A DNA stretch of 55,593 nucleotides from CAZTTG01 sp964615935 (GCA_964615935.1 CAZTTG010000038.1:1-55593), one strand, 5' to 3'; counted from the stretch's first letter, positions 8,702 to 16,995 are shown. The notes: generated by a model from the letters alone, not told the origin. Translations and numbers: made by a program.

Positions 8702-9253
8702 CAGCGGGTCGACGTGCGCGTGGTGGCGGCCACCAACAGCCGGCTGGCCGAGCTGGTCAGCCAGGGCAAGTTCCGGGACGACCTCTACTTCCGGCTGGCG
8801 GTGGTCCGGCTGACCCTCCCGTCCCTGCGGGAACGCCGCGAGGACGTCCCACTCCTGGTCGAGCACTTCGTCGAGCGCTTCAACGCCAAGCGCGGCAAGA
8901 AGATCGCGGGGGTCACCCCCGCGGTGATGGAGAAGCTCATGCGCCACGACTTCCCCGGGAACGTGCGCGAGCTCGAGAACATCATCGAGTATGGCTTCGT
9001 CCTGTGCCACGAGGAGCTGATCGACGTCAACCACCTCCCCGAGGACCTCCAGTCCGATGCCGGCCCGGCCGCGGCCCCCGAGGTGGACCGCTCGCGGCTC
9101 GAGTCGGCCGAGGCGGAGACCATCCGCACCGTGCTCCGGCAGACGCACGGTCAGGTGGCCCGGGCGGCCCGGGAGCTGGGGGTGAGCCGCACCACCCTGT
9201 GGAGGAAGATGAAGCAGTACGGCATCGCCTCCGCGGAGTTCCGGGGGGTCTAG
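8702..9253 (+). CDS. Sigma-54-dependent transcriptional activator (NtrC family), C-terminal fragment
   Basis: The frame is open from the gap edge and encodes the last 183 residues of an enhancer-binding protein. Visible parts of the AAA+ ATPase are VRVVAATN (sensor 1 strand), GKFRDDLYFRL, PSLRERREDVPLL and the sensor 2 block HDFPGNVRELENIIEYG. A Fis-type helix-turn-helix lies at the C-terminus (GQVARAARELGVSRTTLWRKMKQYGI). The Walker motifs, the GAFTGA loop and any N-terminal receiver domain lie in or beyond the gap. Activators of this class drive sigma-54 RNA polymerase from distant sites. A sigma-54 promoter lies 175 bp downstream, ahead of the redox operon, which makes that operon its likely target. 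Confidence 0.92.
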   Translation, partial: QRVDVRVVAATNSRLAELVSQGKFRDDLYFRLAVVRLTLPSLRERREDVPLLVEHFVERFNAKRGKKIAGVTPAVMEKLMRHDFPGNVRELENIIEYGFVLCHEELIDVNHLPEDLQSDAGPAAAPEVDRSRLESAEAETIRTVLRQTHGQVARAARELGVSRTTLWRKMKQYGIASAEFRGV

Positions 9254-9298
9254 CGCCTGCCCCGGGGGCTCGTGCCACCGTTGCATCAGCGGAACGCC

Positions 9299-9387
9299 GA
9301 AACGCTCGGCGTTTCTCCGCTGAAACCGAATGGTTGGGACGTCGCGAAACGCGCTCACTCCACATCCCTCCATAAGCTTCGCGTTTC
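9299..9387. promoter_or_regulatory. Four GAAACGC/GCGTTTC sites, candidate activator-binding sites
   Basis: GAAACGC occurs at 9299-9305 and 9346-9352, and its inverse GCGTTTC at 9309-9315 and 9381-9387, making two inverted pairs. The first pair sits inside a larger imperfect hairpin (AGCGGA at about 9288 pairing with TCCGCT). The sites lie about 40-130 bp before the -24 element of the sigma-54 promoter, the usual place for enhancer sites. They may be bound by the activator encoded just upstream. Confidence 0.45.
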
Positions 9388-9425
9388 CAGGCGGTTAGGC
9401 GGTCCAGGGGGCGGTTGGGACATGT

Positions 9426-9441
9426 TGGGCCCGCATGTTGC
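9426..9441 (+). promoter_or_regulatory. Sigma-54 (-24/-12) promoter of the redox operon
   Basis: The sequence TGGGCCCGCATGTTGC fits the YTGGCACG-N4-TTGC consensus. GG is at 9428-9429, GC at 9440-9441, exactly 10 bases apart, with C-CG after the GG and a full TTGC. Transcription would start near 9453, 20 nt before the ATG at 9473. A second, weaker GG-N10-GC match (TTGGGACATGTTGGGC, 9415-9430) overlaps it. The activator fragment upstream supports the call. Confidence 0.6.
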
Positions 9442-9472
9442 CTGAATGCGCGGTCCCAGGCCGCCCGTGCCC

Positions 9473-9838
9473 ATGAAGGTCGCAATCCCCCGCTTCGAGG
9501 AGTCCGTGGCTCCGTGCTTCGAGTACTCGGCCACGATCGCCGTGTTCACCCTCGAGGGCCGCCGGGTCGTGGGCCAGACCGACTTCACCCTTCAGAGCCA
9601 GCGCGCCCTCGACCGGGTTCGCCTCCTGCGCGATCAGGGGGTGGAGGTCCTGATCTGCGGAGGGTTGCAGGACCGCTTCGAGGACCTGGTGCGGGCCAGC
9701 GGCATCCGGGTGATCTCCTGGGTGTCGGGGAGCGTGGAGGAGCTCCTGGAGTCCTTCCTCCGAGAAACCCTGACCCCGGGGACCGCCCGCCTCGGAGCGC
9801 ACGGAAGCCAGCCCGAGAGAAACGGCGAGGACGAGTAG
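9473..9838 (+). CDS. NifX/NifB-type dinitrogenase iron-molybdenum cofactor family protein
   Basis: A 121-residue protein of the NifX/MTH1175 fold. The start MKVAIPRFEESVAPCFEYSATIAVF has the conserved strand and Cys loop, followed by VEVLICGGLQDRFEDLVRASGIRVISWVSG, typical of the family's second half. Relatives bind iron-sulfur or FeMo-type cofactor precursors, and many have no link to nitrogen fixation. No other nif gene is present, so a role in assembling or sensing clusters of the adjacent redox complex is more likely. The ATG at 9473 is preferred over 9446 because the sigma-54 start point would lie near 9453. It is the first gene of the operon, 15 nt before the next. Confidence 0.82.
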   Translation: MKVAIPRFEESVAPCFEYSATIAVFTLEGRRVVGQTDFTLQSQRALDRVRLLRDQGVEVLICGGLQDRFEDLVRASGIRVISWVSGSVEELLESFLRETLTPGTARLGAHGSQPERNGEDE

Positions 9839-9853
9839 ACAGGCAGAGCCCTC

Positions 9854-11160
9854 ATGAGCAGCACCCGAGACAAGTACAGCTATTACGTCGAGCAGAAGAC
9901 CCTGGACGTCACCGAGCGGCCGCGCAGGTTGCTCGAGGCCTTCGCGGCGATCCTGGATCAGTCCAGCTACGGCCTTCCCCTGGACGTCTACACGCGGCTC
10001 TCCGCCAAGTGCAACCGCTGCAGCGCCGCCTGCCAGCTGTACCAGAGCACGCAGGAGCCGCGCGACATCCCCTGCAACCGCTCCGAGCTGCTGTTCAAGG
10101 TCTACCGCCGCTACTTCACCAAGTCGGGCATCTTCAAGGCGCGCATCACCGGCGGCTTCACCCTGACCGACGAGTACATCGACGAGATGGCCGAGGCCTT
10201 CTACCGGTGCACGGCCTGCCGGCGCTGCAAGCTGACCTGCCCCATGGGGGTGGACCACGGGCTGGTGACCCACCTGGCCCGCTGGCTCCTGGCCGAGGTC
10301 GAGGTCATCCCCAAGGCCCTGGTGGTCTCGGTCCGCGAGCAGCTCGAGGGCGTGGGCAACACCTCGGCCATCCCGCCGGCGGCCCTGATCGACACCTGCG
10401 AGTTCCTGGAGGAGGAGTTCGAGGACGACTACGACACCGACAAGGTCAAGTTCCCCATCGACCAGGAGGGTGCCGAGTACATCTTCTTCCCGGCCGTCTC
10501 CGACTACCTCCTGGAGCCGGACACCCTGATGGGCAACGCCGCGGTCATGGCGGTTAGCGGGGGCTCCTGGACCATCGGCACCGGCAACTACGACGGCATC
10601 AACTACGGCCTCTTCTACAGCGACCGGATGATGGAGCGCATCGTCAAGAACGTGGTCGCCGAGGCACGCCGGCTGAAGGCCAAGAAGATCCTGGTGGGCG
10701 AGTGCGGCCACGCCACGCGCAGCGCCTGGACCATCCCCACCTTCTGCGGGCCGGACGCGCCGGAGGTGGTGAACTTCCTGCAGTACACCCACGAGCAGCT
10801 CGTGAAGGGCAACATTCCGCTCAAGAAGGACGCCCTCATCGAGGAGCGGGTCACCTACCACGACCCCTGCAACATCGCGCGCGCCGGGCGGATCACCGAG
10901 GAGCCCCGCGAGATCATCCGGGCCATTGCCAAGGACTTCGTCGAGATGACCCCCAACCGCACCGAGAACTACTGCTGTGGCGGCGGTGGCGGGACGGTGT
11001 CCATCGACGAGATTCGCGAGTTCCGCACCGGCCCCATGGGCAAGCGCAAGGCCCAGCAGATCGCCGAGACCGGGGCCAAGTACGTCATCGCCCCCTGCGC
11101 CAACTGCAAGAAGCAGCTCAAGGAGGTCTGCGAGGACAACGGCCTGGAGGACGTCGAGGT
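9854..11160 (+). CDS. HmcF/TmcB/DsrK-like iron-sulfur (heterodisulfide-reductase-type) protein, 3' end in gap
   Basis: 435 residues are visible before the assembly gap; relatives are about 460, so little is missing. Two ferredoxin-like Cys groups (KCNRCSAACQ near residue 57 and CTACRRCKLTCP near 118) would hold [4Fe-4S] clusters. A cysteine-rich CCG domain follows with the pattern C-x34-CC-x39-CxxC (HDPCN, NYCCGGGGG, PCANC), as in HdrD, DsrK and HmcF, where it binds a special catalytic [4Fe-4S] cluster. This is the cytoplasmic catalytic subunit of membrane quinone/thiol redox complexes. It lies between the NifX-like gene and the b-type membrane subunit, the pairing known for HmcE-HmcF and TmcB-TmcC. 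Confidence 0.9.
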
Positions 11161-11260
11161 NNNNNNNNNNNNNNNNNNNNNNNNNNNNNNNNNNNNNNNN
11201 NNNNNNNNNNNNNNNNNNNNNNNNNNNNNNNNNNNNNNNNNNNNNNNNNNNNNNNNNNNN
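11161..11260. other. Assembly gap (100 N)
   Basis: A second run of exactly 100 undetermined bases. It removes the end of the HmcF-like gene and the start of the HmcE-like gene; the true length is unknown. Confidence 0.99.
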
Positions 11261-11949
11261 TGGAATGGGCCCGCGGGCCGATCTTCACCTTCGCCGTGGC
11301 CTTCATGGTCCTGGGTCTGCTACGCCAGGTGGTGATCACCGCCTGGGAGATGGCGCGGGTCCTACGCCACGCCGGCGACAAGTCGGTGCCCTACTCCCAG
11401 ATCCTGAAGGCCACCCTGAAGTGGCTGATGCCGGTGAGCAAGGTGAGGGACTCGCTGGTCTTCAGCATCACCTCCATCGCCTTCCACGTGTGCATCCTGA
11501 TCGTGCCGATCTTCCTGGCGGGCCACATCGCCATCCTGGCCCGCAACTTCGGCATCTCCTGGCCGGCGGCGCCCAAGCTGCTGGCCGACGTGCTCACCAT
11601 CCTGGCGGTCATCACCGCCGTGGCCCTGGTGGTCCAGCGGCTTTCCGCGCGGGCCACCCGGGCGCTCTCCAGGTTCCAGGACTACGCCCTTCCCTTGCTC
11701 ATCGCGGTGCCCTTCGCGACGGGCTTCCTGGTCATGCACCCGGCCTGGAACCCCTTCTCCTACGAGGCGGCGATGCTCGTGCACGTCATGTCCGCCAACC
11801 TGATCTTCGTGCTGATGCCCACCACCAAGCTGAGCCACGCCGTGCTGATGCCGGGCGTCCACCTGGTCTCGGAGCTGGGCTGGCACTGGCCGGCCGAGGC
11901 GGGCAGCAAGGTCGGGATCATCCTGGGAAAGGAGGGTGATTCGATATGA
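11261..11949 (+). CDS. HmcE/TmcC/DsrM-like membrane b-type subunit, 5' end in gap
   Basis: 228 residues remain after the gap, reading in frame from base 11263. About five hydrophobic segments are visible, including FTFAVAFMVLGLLRQVVITAW, SITSIAFHVCILIVPIFLAGHIAIL, LADVLTILAVITAVALVV, YALPLLIAVPFATGFLVM and MLVHVMSANLIFVLMP. Conserved His residues in or near the helices (FHVC, GHIA, LVHVM, LSHAVLMP) fit the two heme b ligand pairs of the NarI-like family. This subunit would exchange electrons with the quinone pool and pass them to the HmcF-like protein. The stop overlaps the next start (ATGA). Confidence 0.85.
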
Positions 11950-12776
11950 GCCCCGCCAAAGCCATACTGAACGACACCACGCTGTGCACCGGCTGTGAGA
12001 AGTGCGTCGATGCCTGCAAGCAAGAGAACGGCCTCGGGGAGGACATTCCCCGGCGGTGGAAGCGGCGCATCGACGACCTCTCCTCCACCCGCTACACCAC
12101 CATCCTGCGGCGCGAGGGCCGGCGCAACGTGCGGCAGCTGTGCCGGCACTGCCTGAAGCCGGCCTGCGAGTCGGCCTGCATCGTGGGCGCGATCACCAAG
12201 ACGCCCGAGGGCCCGGTGATCTACGACCCCGAGCGGTGCATGGGCTGCCGCTACTGCATGACCGCCTGCCCCTACGGCATCCCGCGCTACGACTGGGAGA
12301 AGGCGGTCCCCCTGGTGCGTAAGTGCACCATGTGCTACCCGCGCCTGCAGGCGGGCGGCGTCCCGGCCTGCGTGGAGGCCTGCCCCGAGAAGGCCACGAT
12401 CTTCGGCGATCGCGACGCCCTCCTGGCCGAGGCCCGGCGCCGCATCGCGGCCGAGCCGGAGCGCTACCACGACCGCGTGATCGGAGAGACCGAGGTGGGC
12501 GGCACCTCGGTGCTGTACATCTCGGACGCCCCCCTCGACTTCCTGGCCTGGAAGCCGGAGCTGGACGAACGGGCGCTGCCGGACCTCACCTGGAAGGCGC
12601 TGAGCAAGGTGCCCTACCTCGTCGTGGGCATGGGCGGCCTGATGGCGGGGGTGTGGTGGATCACGGGCCGCCGAATGCGGCTGGCGGAAGAGGCCGCGCA
12701 GGAGCGGGCCGCGTCTCGCGCCCCCAGCGGCGATGCGGCCGAGACGGCCGAGCGGAGCACCGAGAGCGATGAGTGA
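11946..12776 (+). CDS. HmcB/HybA-like four-cluster ferredoxin subunit with C-terminal membrane anchor
   Basis: A 276-residue iron-sulfur protein with 16 Cys in four classical groups: CTGCEKCVDAC, CRHCLKPACESAC, CMGCRYCMTACP and CTMC followed by CVEACP. It would carry four [4Fe-4S] clusters as an electron wire. A single membrane segment near the C-terminus (VPYLVVGMGGLMAGVWWI) and a charged tail match HmcB and HybA, which dock on an NrfD-type membrane partner; the next gene supplies one. No Tat signal is visible, which is odd for a subunit that is periplasmic in Hmc, so its side of the membrane is open. AGGAGGGTG lies before the ATG. It overlaps the preceding gene by 4 bases. Confidence 0.9.
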   Translation: MSPAKAILNDTTLCTGCEKCVDACKQENGLGEDIPRRWKRRIDDLSSTRYTTILRREGRRNVRQLCRHCLKPACESACIVGAITKTPEGPVIYDPERCMGCRYCMTACPYGIPRYDWEKAVPLVRKCTMCYPRLQAGGVPACVEACPEKATIFGDRDALLAEARRRIAAEPERYHDRVIGETEVGGTSVLYISDAPLDFLAWKPELDERALPDLTWKALSKVPYLVVGMGGLMAGVWWITGRRMRLAEEAAQERAASRAPSGDAAETAERSTESDE

Positions 12777-12786
12777 GGTAGGTGTC

Positions 12787-14751
12787 ATGAACGGACGGCA
12801 AATGGTCGTCAAGACCATCCTGTGGGCCCTGGTGGGCGTGCTGGGCGTGGTGACGGTGGCCCGCTTCCTGAACGGGCTGGGCACCACCACCGGCCTGACC
12901 GACGCGGCCCCCTGGGGTTTCTGGATCGCCTTTGACGTCATGGCCGGAGTGGCCCTGGCGGCGGGTGGCTTCGTACTGGCCGCGACCACCTACATCTTCC
13001 GGCTTCGCAAGTACCGGCACTTCGCGCGCTCGGCCATCCTGACCGCCCTCCTGGGCTACATGGCCGTGGCGGTGGGCCTGCTCTACGACCTGGGTCTGCC
13101 CTGGCACATCTGGCACCCGATGATCTACCCGCAGGCGCACTCGGTCCTCTTCGAGGTGGCCATGTGCGTGATGCTGTACCTGACGGTGCTGCTCCTCGAG
13201 TTCGGCCCGGTGGTGCTCGAGCATCCCCGCCTCGATCGGCCGATCTTCCGCGGTATCCACAAGGTCCTGAAAAGCGTCGCCATCCCGCTGGTGATCGCCG
13301 GGATCGTGCTTTCCACCCTGCACCAGTCGTCCCTGGGCTCCCTCTTCCTGATCGCCCCCTACCGGCTGCATCCCCTGTGGTACAGCCCCATCATCTGGGT
13401 CCTGTTCTTCATCTCCGCCGTGGGCCTGGGGCTCATGATGGTGACCCTGGAGTCGCTCTTCTCGGCCTGGCTCTTCGGCCACAAGCTGAAGATGCAGCTG
13501 ATGGGGGGGCTGGCCAAGGCGGCCTCGACGGTCCTCTTCGTCTACGCCGGCCTGCGGCTCGCCGACCTCGCGGTGCGCGGGGTCCTGGGCCAGGCCTTCG
13601 ACGGCTCCGGCCTCTCGCTGGTCTTCCTCCTGGAGATCCTGGTCAGCGTGCTCCTGCCGGCCACCCTGCTGGCCATCCCCCGGGTGCGCGCCAGCGTCGC
13701 GGGCCTCTCGATCTGCTCGATCCTGACCGTGATGGGGATGATCGGCTACCGCTTCAACGTGTGCATCGTCGCCTTCGCGCGGCCGCAGGAGATGCCCTAC
13801 TGGCCCACCTGGATGGAGCTGGCGGTCAGCCTGGGCATCGTGGCCCTGGCGCTGCTGGTGTTCATCTTCTTCGTCGAGAACTTCCGGGTCTATCCCGAGG
13901 AGGCCGGGGAGGAGGAGGGCGAGCCCGCCGCCGCGCCCGCGCGGCCTCCCGTCCAGACGGGCAGCATGTGGCCGCTCCTGCCGCGCCGCCTGGCGGCTCC
14001 CCGCCGCTTCTCGCTGGCGGCCCTGATCGGCTGCTGCGCGGCCCTGACCCTGCTGCCCGAGGGCGCCCTCTTCGGGGCGCAGCCCGAGCGCGTGCCGGTC
14101 ACCGGCGTGCGCGAGGTCGAGGGAGTGGTGCGCGACCGCGCCGAGGGGCCGGGGCACGAGATGGAGATCGCCCGCGCCGGCCGCGAGCTGTTCCCCGGCG
14201 AGGAGCGCGCCACCCTGATGGTGATCGACGGCAACCGGGACGGCCGGAGCGTGCTCTTCCGCCACGACGTGCACCAGGAGGCCCTGGGGGGCCTGGGTTC
14301 CTGCGTCACCTGCCACCACCACGACCTGCCGCTGCAGAAGAGCTCGGCCTGCTCCGACTGCCACCTCGACATGTACTCGCCCACCGACATCTTCGACCAC
14401 GCGAGCCACGTGGACAAGCTGGACGGGAACCGCGGGTGCCGGCAGTGCCACGCGGACACGCAGCAGGTCAAGGATCGTCCGAGCTCGACCGCCTGCACCG
14501 AGTGCCACGCCGAGATGCGGGTCGAGAGCCCCTGGGTGCCGATCTCCGACGACGGCCGCCGCGGCCTCGCCGCGGGCTACATGCAGGCCATGCACGGGCT
14601 GTGCATAGAGTGCCACGAGGTGAAGCTCGAGGAGGCGCCTGAGGCGCATCCGGCCAACTTCGCCGAGTGCCAGAGCTGCCACCGCACCACCGACGAGGGC
14701 GTGCTGCTGCGCCTTCCGCCGTACGTGCTCGACCAGGGGATCGGGAGGTAG
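12787..14751 (+). CDS. NrfD/HmcC-like quinone-interacting membrane protein fused to a six-heme cytochrome c domain
   Basis: A 654-residue fusion. Residues 1-385 are a polytopic NrfD/PsrC/HmcC-type protein of about ten membrane segments, with the family's PWGFWIAFDVM opening and GFVLAATTYIF and LLYDLGLPWHIWHP motifs. After an acidic Glu/Pro/Ala linker comes an extra membrane segment (FSLAALIGCCAALTLLP, about 405-425). The C-terminal domain then has six CxxCH heme sites between residues 505 and 635: CVTCH, CSDCH, CRQCH, CTECH, CIECH and CQSCH. In Hmc the multiheme cytochrome is a separate protein. Here the extra helix looks like a former signal anchor that places the hemes on the periplasmic side. 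It links periplasmic cytochrome electrons to the quinone pool. A GAGGTAGG site precedes the ATG. Confidence 0.9.
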   Translation: MNGRQMVVKTILWALVGVLGVVTVARFLNGLGTTTGLTDAAPWGFWIAFDVMAGVALAAGGFVLAATTYIFRLRKYRHFARSAILTALLGYMAVAVGLLYDLGLPWHIWHPMIYPQAHSVLFEVAMCVMLYLTVLLLEFGPVVLEHPRLDRPIFRGIHKVLKSVAIPLVIAGIVLSTLHQSSLGSLFLIAPYRLHPLWYSPIIWVLFFISAVGLGLMMVTLESLFSAWLFGHKLKMQLMGGLAKAASTVLFVYAGLRLADLAVRGVLGQAFDGSGLSLVFLLEILVSVLLPATLLAIPRVRASVAGLSICSILTVMGMIGYRFNVCIVAFARPQEMPYWPTWMELAVSLGIVALALLVFIFFVENFRVYPEEAGEEEGEPAAAPARPPVQTGSMWPLLPRRLAAPRRFSLAALIGCCAALTLLPEGALFGAQPERVPVTGVREVEGVVRDRAEGPGHEMEIARAGRELFPGEERATLMVIDGNRDGRSVLFRHDVHQEALGGLGSCVTCHHHDLPLQKSSACSDCHLDMYSPTDIFDHASHVDKLDGNRGCRQCHADTQQVKDRPSSTACTECHAEMRVESPWVPISDDGRRGLAAGYMQAMHGLCIECHEVKLEEAPEAHPANFAECQSCHRTTDEGVLLRLPPYVLDQGIGR

Positions 14752-14758
14752 CGCCCCG

Positions 14759-15868
14759 ATGACCGCGCAGGACATCAAGAACTGGGTTCGGACGCAGCTC
14801 TGGGACCAGGTGCCGATCGCGATCAGCATCATCGATCGCAACTTCAACATCGTCGGGGCCAACCGGTGCTTCGAGGAGACCTACGGCGACTGGCGCAGCC
14901 GGCCCTGCTACTGGGTGTACAAGGGCCGCTCGGAGCGCTGCGAGCAGTGCGCGGCCACGGCCAGCTTCGACGACGGACACGACCACGTCCGCGAGGAGCA
15001 GGGCGTGGTGCGCGACGGCAAGCAGACCTACTACTCGGTCCACATGGTGCCGCTGGTCCACAAGGACGGCAGCATCCCCTTCGTCTTCGAGATGTCGACC
15101 GACATCACCCACACCAAGGTCCTGGAGCAGGAGATGCTCCGGGCCGAGCGCCTGGCGGTGGTGGGGCAGACCGTGGCGGGGCTGGCCCACGGCATCAAGA
15201 ACGTGCTCATGGGCCTGGACGGGGGCATGTACATGGCCAAGTCCGGCATCCAGAGCGGCAACACCGAACGCCTGCTGGAGGGCTGGCAGATCCTGGAGGA
15301 GAACGTCGCCCGCATCTCCTCCTTCGTGAAGGAGTTCCTCGAGTTCGCCAAGGGCCGGGTCCCCGACGTCCAGCTCATGGACCCCCGCCGGCCGGCCCTG
15401 CAGGTGATCGATCTGTTCAAGGACACCGCGCGGCTGGCGGGCATCGAGCTCAGCGTGGGCGTGCCTGACGAGATGCGCGAGGCGCCCATGGACGAGGAGG
15501 CCATCCACACCTGCCTGACCAACCTGGTCTCCAACGCCCTGGACGCCTGCGAGACCAGCGACAAGCCGGAGCACCGCGTATTGCTCAAGGTCTCCGCGCA
15601 GGACGGAGTCATCGTCTACGAGGTATCCGACAACGGGAGCGGGATGGACTACGAGGTGAAGAAGAAGGTCTTCACCAACTTCTTCTCCACCAAGGCCTCG
15701 GGGAAGGGGACCGGCCTGGGGCTCCTGACGACCAGCAAGATCGTTCAGGAGCACGGTGGTCGGGTATCCTTCGAGTCCGACAAGGGGCGGGGGTCCACCT
15801 TCCGCCTTCAGTTCCCGCGGGCCAGGCTTCCCCAGCCCGGCGAGGTGGACGAGAGACGAGCGATCTGA
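14759..15868 (+). CDS. PAS-domain sensor histidine kinase with Cys motif
   Basis: A 369-residue kinase without membrane segments. The N-terminal PAS domain (IAISIIDRNFNIVGANRCFEE) carries Cys50, Cys61 and Cys64 in a C-x10-C-x2-C arrangement (PCYWVYKGRSERCEQC) known from PAS domains of many anaerobes and suited to a metal centre or redox switch. The H-box is GLAHGIKN with His144. N-box (NLVSNALDAC), DNGSGMD and GTGLGLLTT form the ATPase domain. It has no fused receiver, but two separate receiver proteins follow. GGGAGGT, overlapping the previous stop, precedes the ATG. Context suggests it senses the redox state of the electron-transfer complex and phosphorylates the adjacent receivers or the upstream sigma-54 activator. 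Confidence 0.93.
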   Translation: MTAQDIKNWVRTQLWDQVPIAISIIDRNFNIVGANRCFEETYGDWRSRPCYWVYKGRSERCEQCAATASFDDGHDHVREEQGVVRDGKQTYYSVHMVPLVHKDGSIPFVFEMSTDITHTKVLEQEMLRAERLAVVGQTVAGLAHGIKNVLMGLDGGMYMAKSGIQSGNTERLLEGWQILEENVARISSFVKEFLEFAKGRVPDVQLMDPRRPALQVIDLFKDTARLAGIELSVGVPDEMREAPMDEEAIHTCLTNLVSNALDACETSDKPEHRVLLKVSAQDGVIVYEVSDNGSGMDYEVKKKVFTNFFSTKASGKGTGLGLLTTSKIVQEHGGRVSFESDKGRGSTFRLQFPRARLPQPGEVDERRAI

Positions 15869-15907
15869 TTGCCCGGAGCGAGATCGGAGATCCCAGGAGG
15901 CAGTGCG

Positions 15908-16435
15908 ATGGAACAGGCCAAGGACAAGACCATCCTCGTGGTCGACGACGAGCCCAACGTGAGGCAGTACCTCCGGAGCGTCCTGGAGGACGCCGGCTTC
16001 AACGTGATCACCGCGGAGGACGGAGAGGTGGCCCTGGAGATGATCCGGGAGCGCCACCCGGACTTCATCTCCCTGGACCTCCTGATGCCGCGCAAGTCGG
16101 GGCACAAGCTCCTGTTCGAGCTCAAGCGGGACCGGGAGATGTCGCGCATCCCGGTCCTGATCGTGACCGCCCACGCCAGGGACGAGCTGGGCCGGGACGC
16201 GCTCAACGACCTCCTGGAGAGCCGCATGCTCTCCGGTCCGGGCACCTACCTGGAGAAGCCGGTGAACCGGCACACCTACGTCCGCAGCATCCAGCGCGCG
16301 CTGGGGGTGGAGGAGAGCCCCGAGGTGGACGACAAGCTCACCCTCAAGGAGGAGCTGGAGAGCAAGCTGCAGGGCGCCAGCCCGGAGGACCTGCGCAAGG
16401 CCCTCGACGCCCTCAAGAAGCGGAGCGAGGGCTAG
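15908..16435 (+). CDS. Response regulator, receiver domain with helical C-terminal tail
   Basis: A 175-residue CheY-like protein. Acidic pair VVDDE, phospho-acceptor Asp57 (ISLDLLMP), Thr87 and Lys117 (YLEKP) are all present. The stretch between Thr87 and Lys117 is about eight residues longer than in CheY; the next receiver has the same expansion. A 45-residue charged tail (EELESKLQGASPEDLRKALDALKKR) replaces an output domain. There is no DNA-binding domain, so it must act through protein contact or a phosphorelay. GGAGG lies before the ATG. Confidence 0.9.
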   Translation: MEQAKDKTILVVDDEPNVRQYLRSVLEDAGFNVITAEDGEVALEMIRERHPDFISLDLLMPRKSGHKLLFELKRDREMSRIPVLIVTAHARDELGRDALNDLLESRMLSGPGTYLEKPVNRHTYVRSIQRALGVEESPEVDDKLTLKEELESKLQGASPEDLRKALDALKKRSEG

Positions 16436-16487
16436 CGCGCCCGCCGCAAGGACCCATCACCACAGGTATTCAACCGAGGCACAAGCG

Positions 16488-16901
16488 ATGACCACCGCCA
16501 AGCCGGCCACCAAGAAGATCCTCATCATCGACGACGAACCGCACGTCGTCCGCTACATGGAGACGCTCCTGCAGGACAACGGCTACGACACCGTTTCGGC
16601 GGGCGACGGCAACGAGGGCATGGACAAGATCAAGGCCGACAAGCCGGACCTGATCTGCCTGGACATCACCATGCCGAAGAAGTCCGGGGTGCGCCTCTAT
16701 CAGGAGCTCAAGGAGGACCCCGAGATCGCCGACATCCCCGTGGTGGTGGTCACCGCGGTCACGGGCTATGGCCGGGATCCCGAGCCCTTCCGCGAGTTCC
16801 TCAACTCGCGCAAGCAGTTCCCGCCCCCGGAGGAGTTCATCGCCAAGCCCATCGAACAGAAGGCCTTCCTGGAGACTGTGGCGCGAGTGCTCGCGGGCTG
16901 A
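16488..16901 (+). CDS. Single-domain response regulator
   Basis: A 137-residue receiver-only protein with IIDDE, Asp59 (ICLDITMP), Thr89 and Lys120 (FIAKP). It shares with the preceding protein an enlarged loop between beta-4 and beta-5 (TAVTGYGRDPEPFREFLNSR), so the two are likely recent relatives working with the same kinase. There is no output domain. It is the last gene of the operon; a GTTCGGGG hairpin follows 68 nt after its stop. Confidence 0.9.
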   Translation: MTTAKPATKKILIIDDEPHVVRYMETLLQDNGYDTVSAGDGNEGMDKIKADKPDLICLDITMPKKSGVRLYQELKEDPEIADIPVVVVTAVTGYGRDPEPFREFLNSRKQFPPPEEFIAKPIEQKAFLETVARVLAG

Positions 16902-16969
16902 GCGCGACGGAGTGCAGCGCAGGGCGCGGTCCATCGAGCCCGGCGCCGCATTCCCCGTATTCCCACGGA

Positions 16970-16995
16970 GTTCGGGGACAGGGGTGCCCCCGAAC
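16970..16995 (+). terminator. Hairpin after the response regulator operon
   Basis: GTTCGGGG at 16970-16977 pairs with CCCCGAAC at 16988-16995 across a 10-base loop. No T-run follows. Confidence 0.35.

Noticed and set aside
5765..9373. A 1202-codon minus-strand frame crossing the N gap
   Set aside because: The part beyond 8305 lies antisense to the sigma-54 activator and passes through 100 N. The real protein starts with its membrane segment at 8305.
9415..9430. Second sigma-54 promoter TTGGGACATGTTGGGC
   Set aside because: GG-N10-GC spacing holds, but the -12 lacks TTGC. The overlapping match ending at 9441 is better.
9473..9838. Evidence for nitrogen fixation from the NifX-like protein
   Set aside because: No nitrogenase or nif genes are near, and this family is widespread in non-fixing organisms. 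The context is a redox complex.
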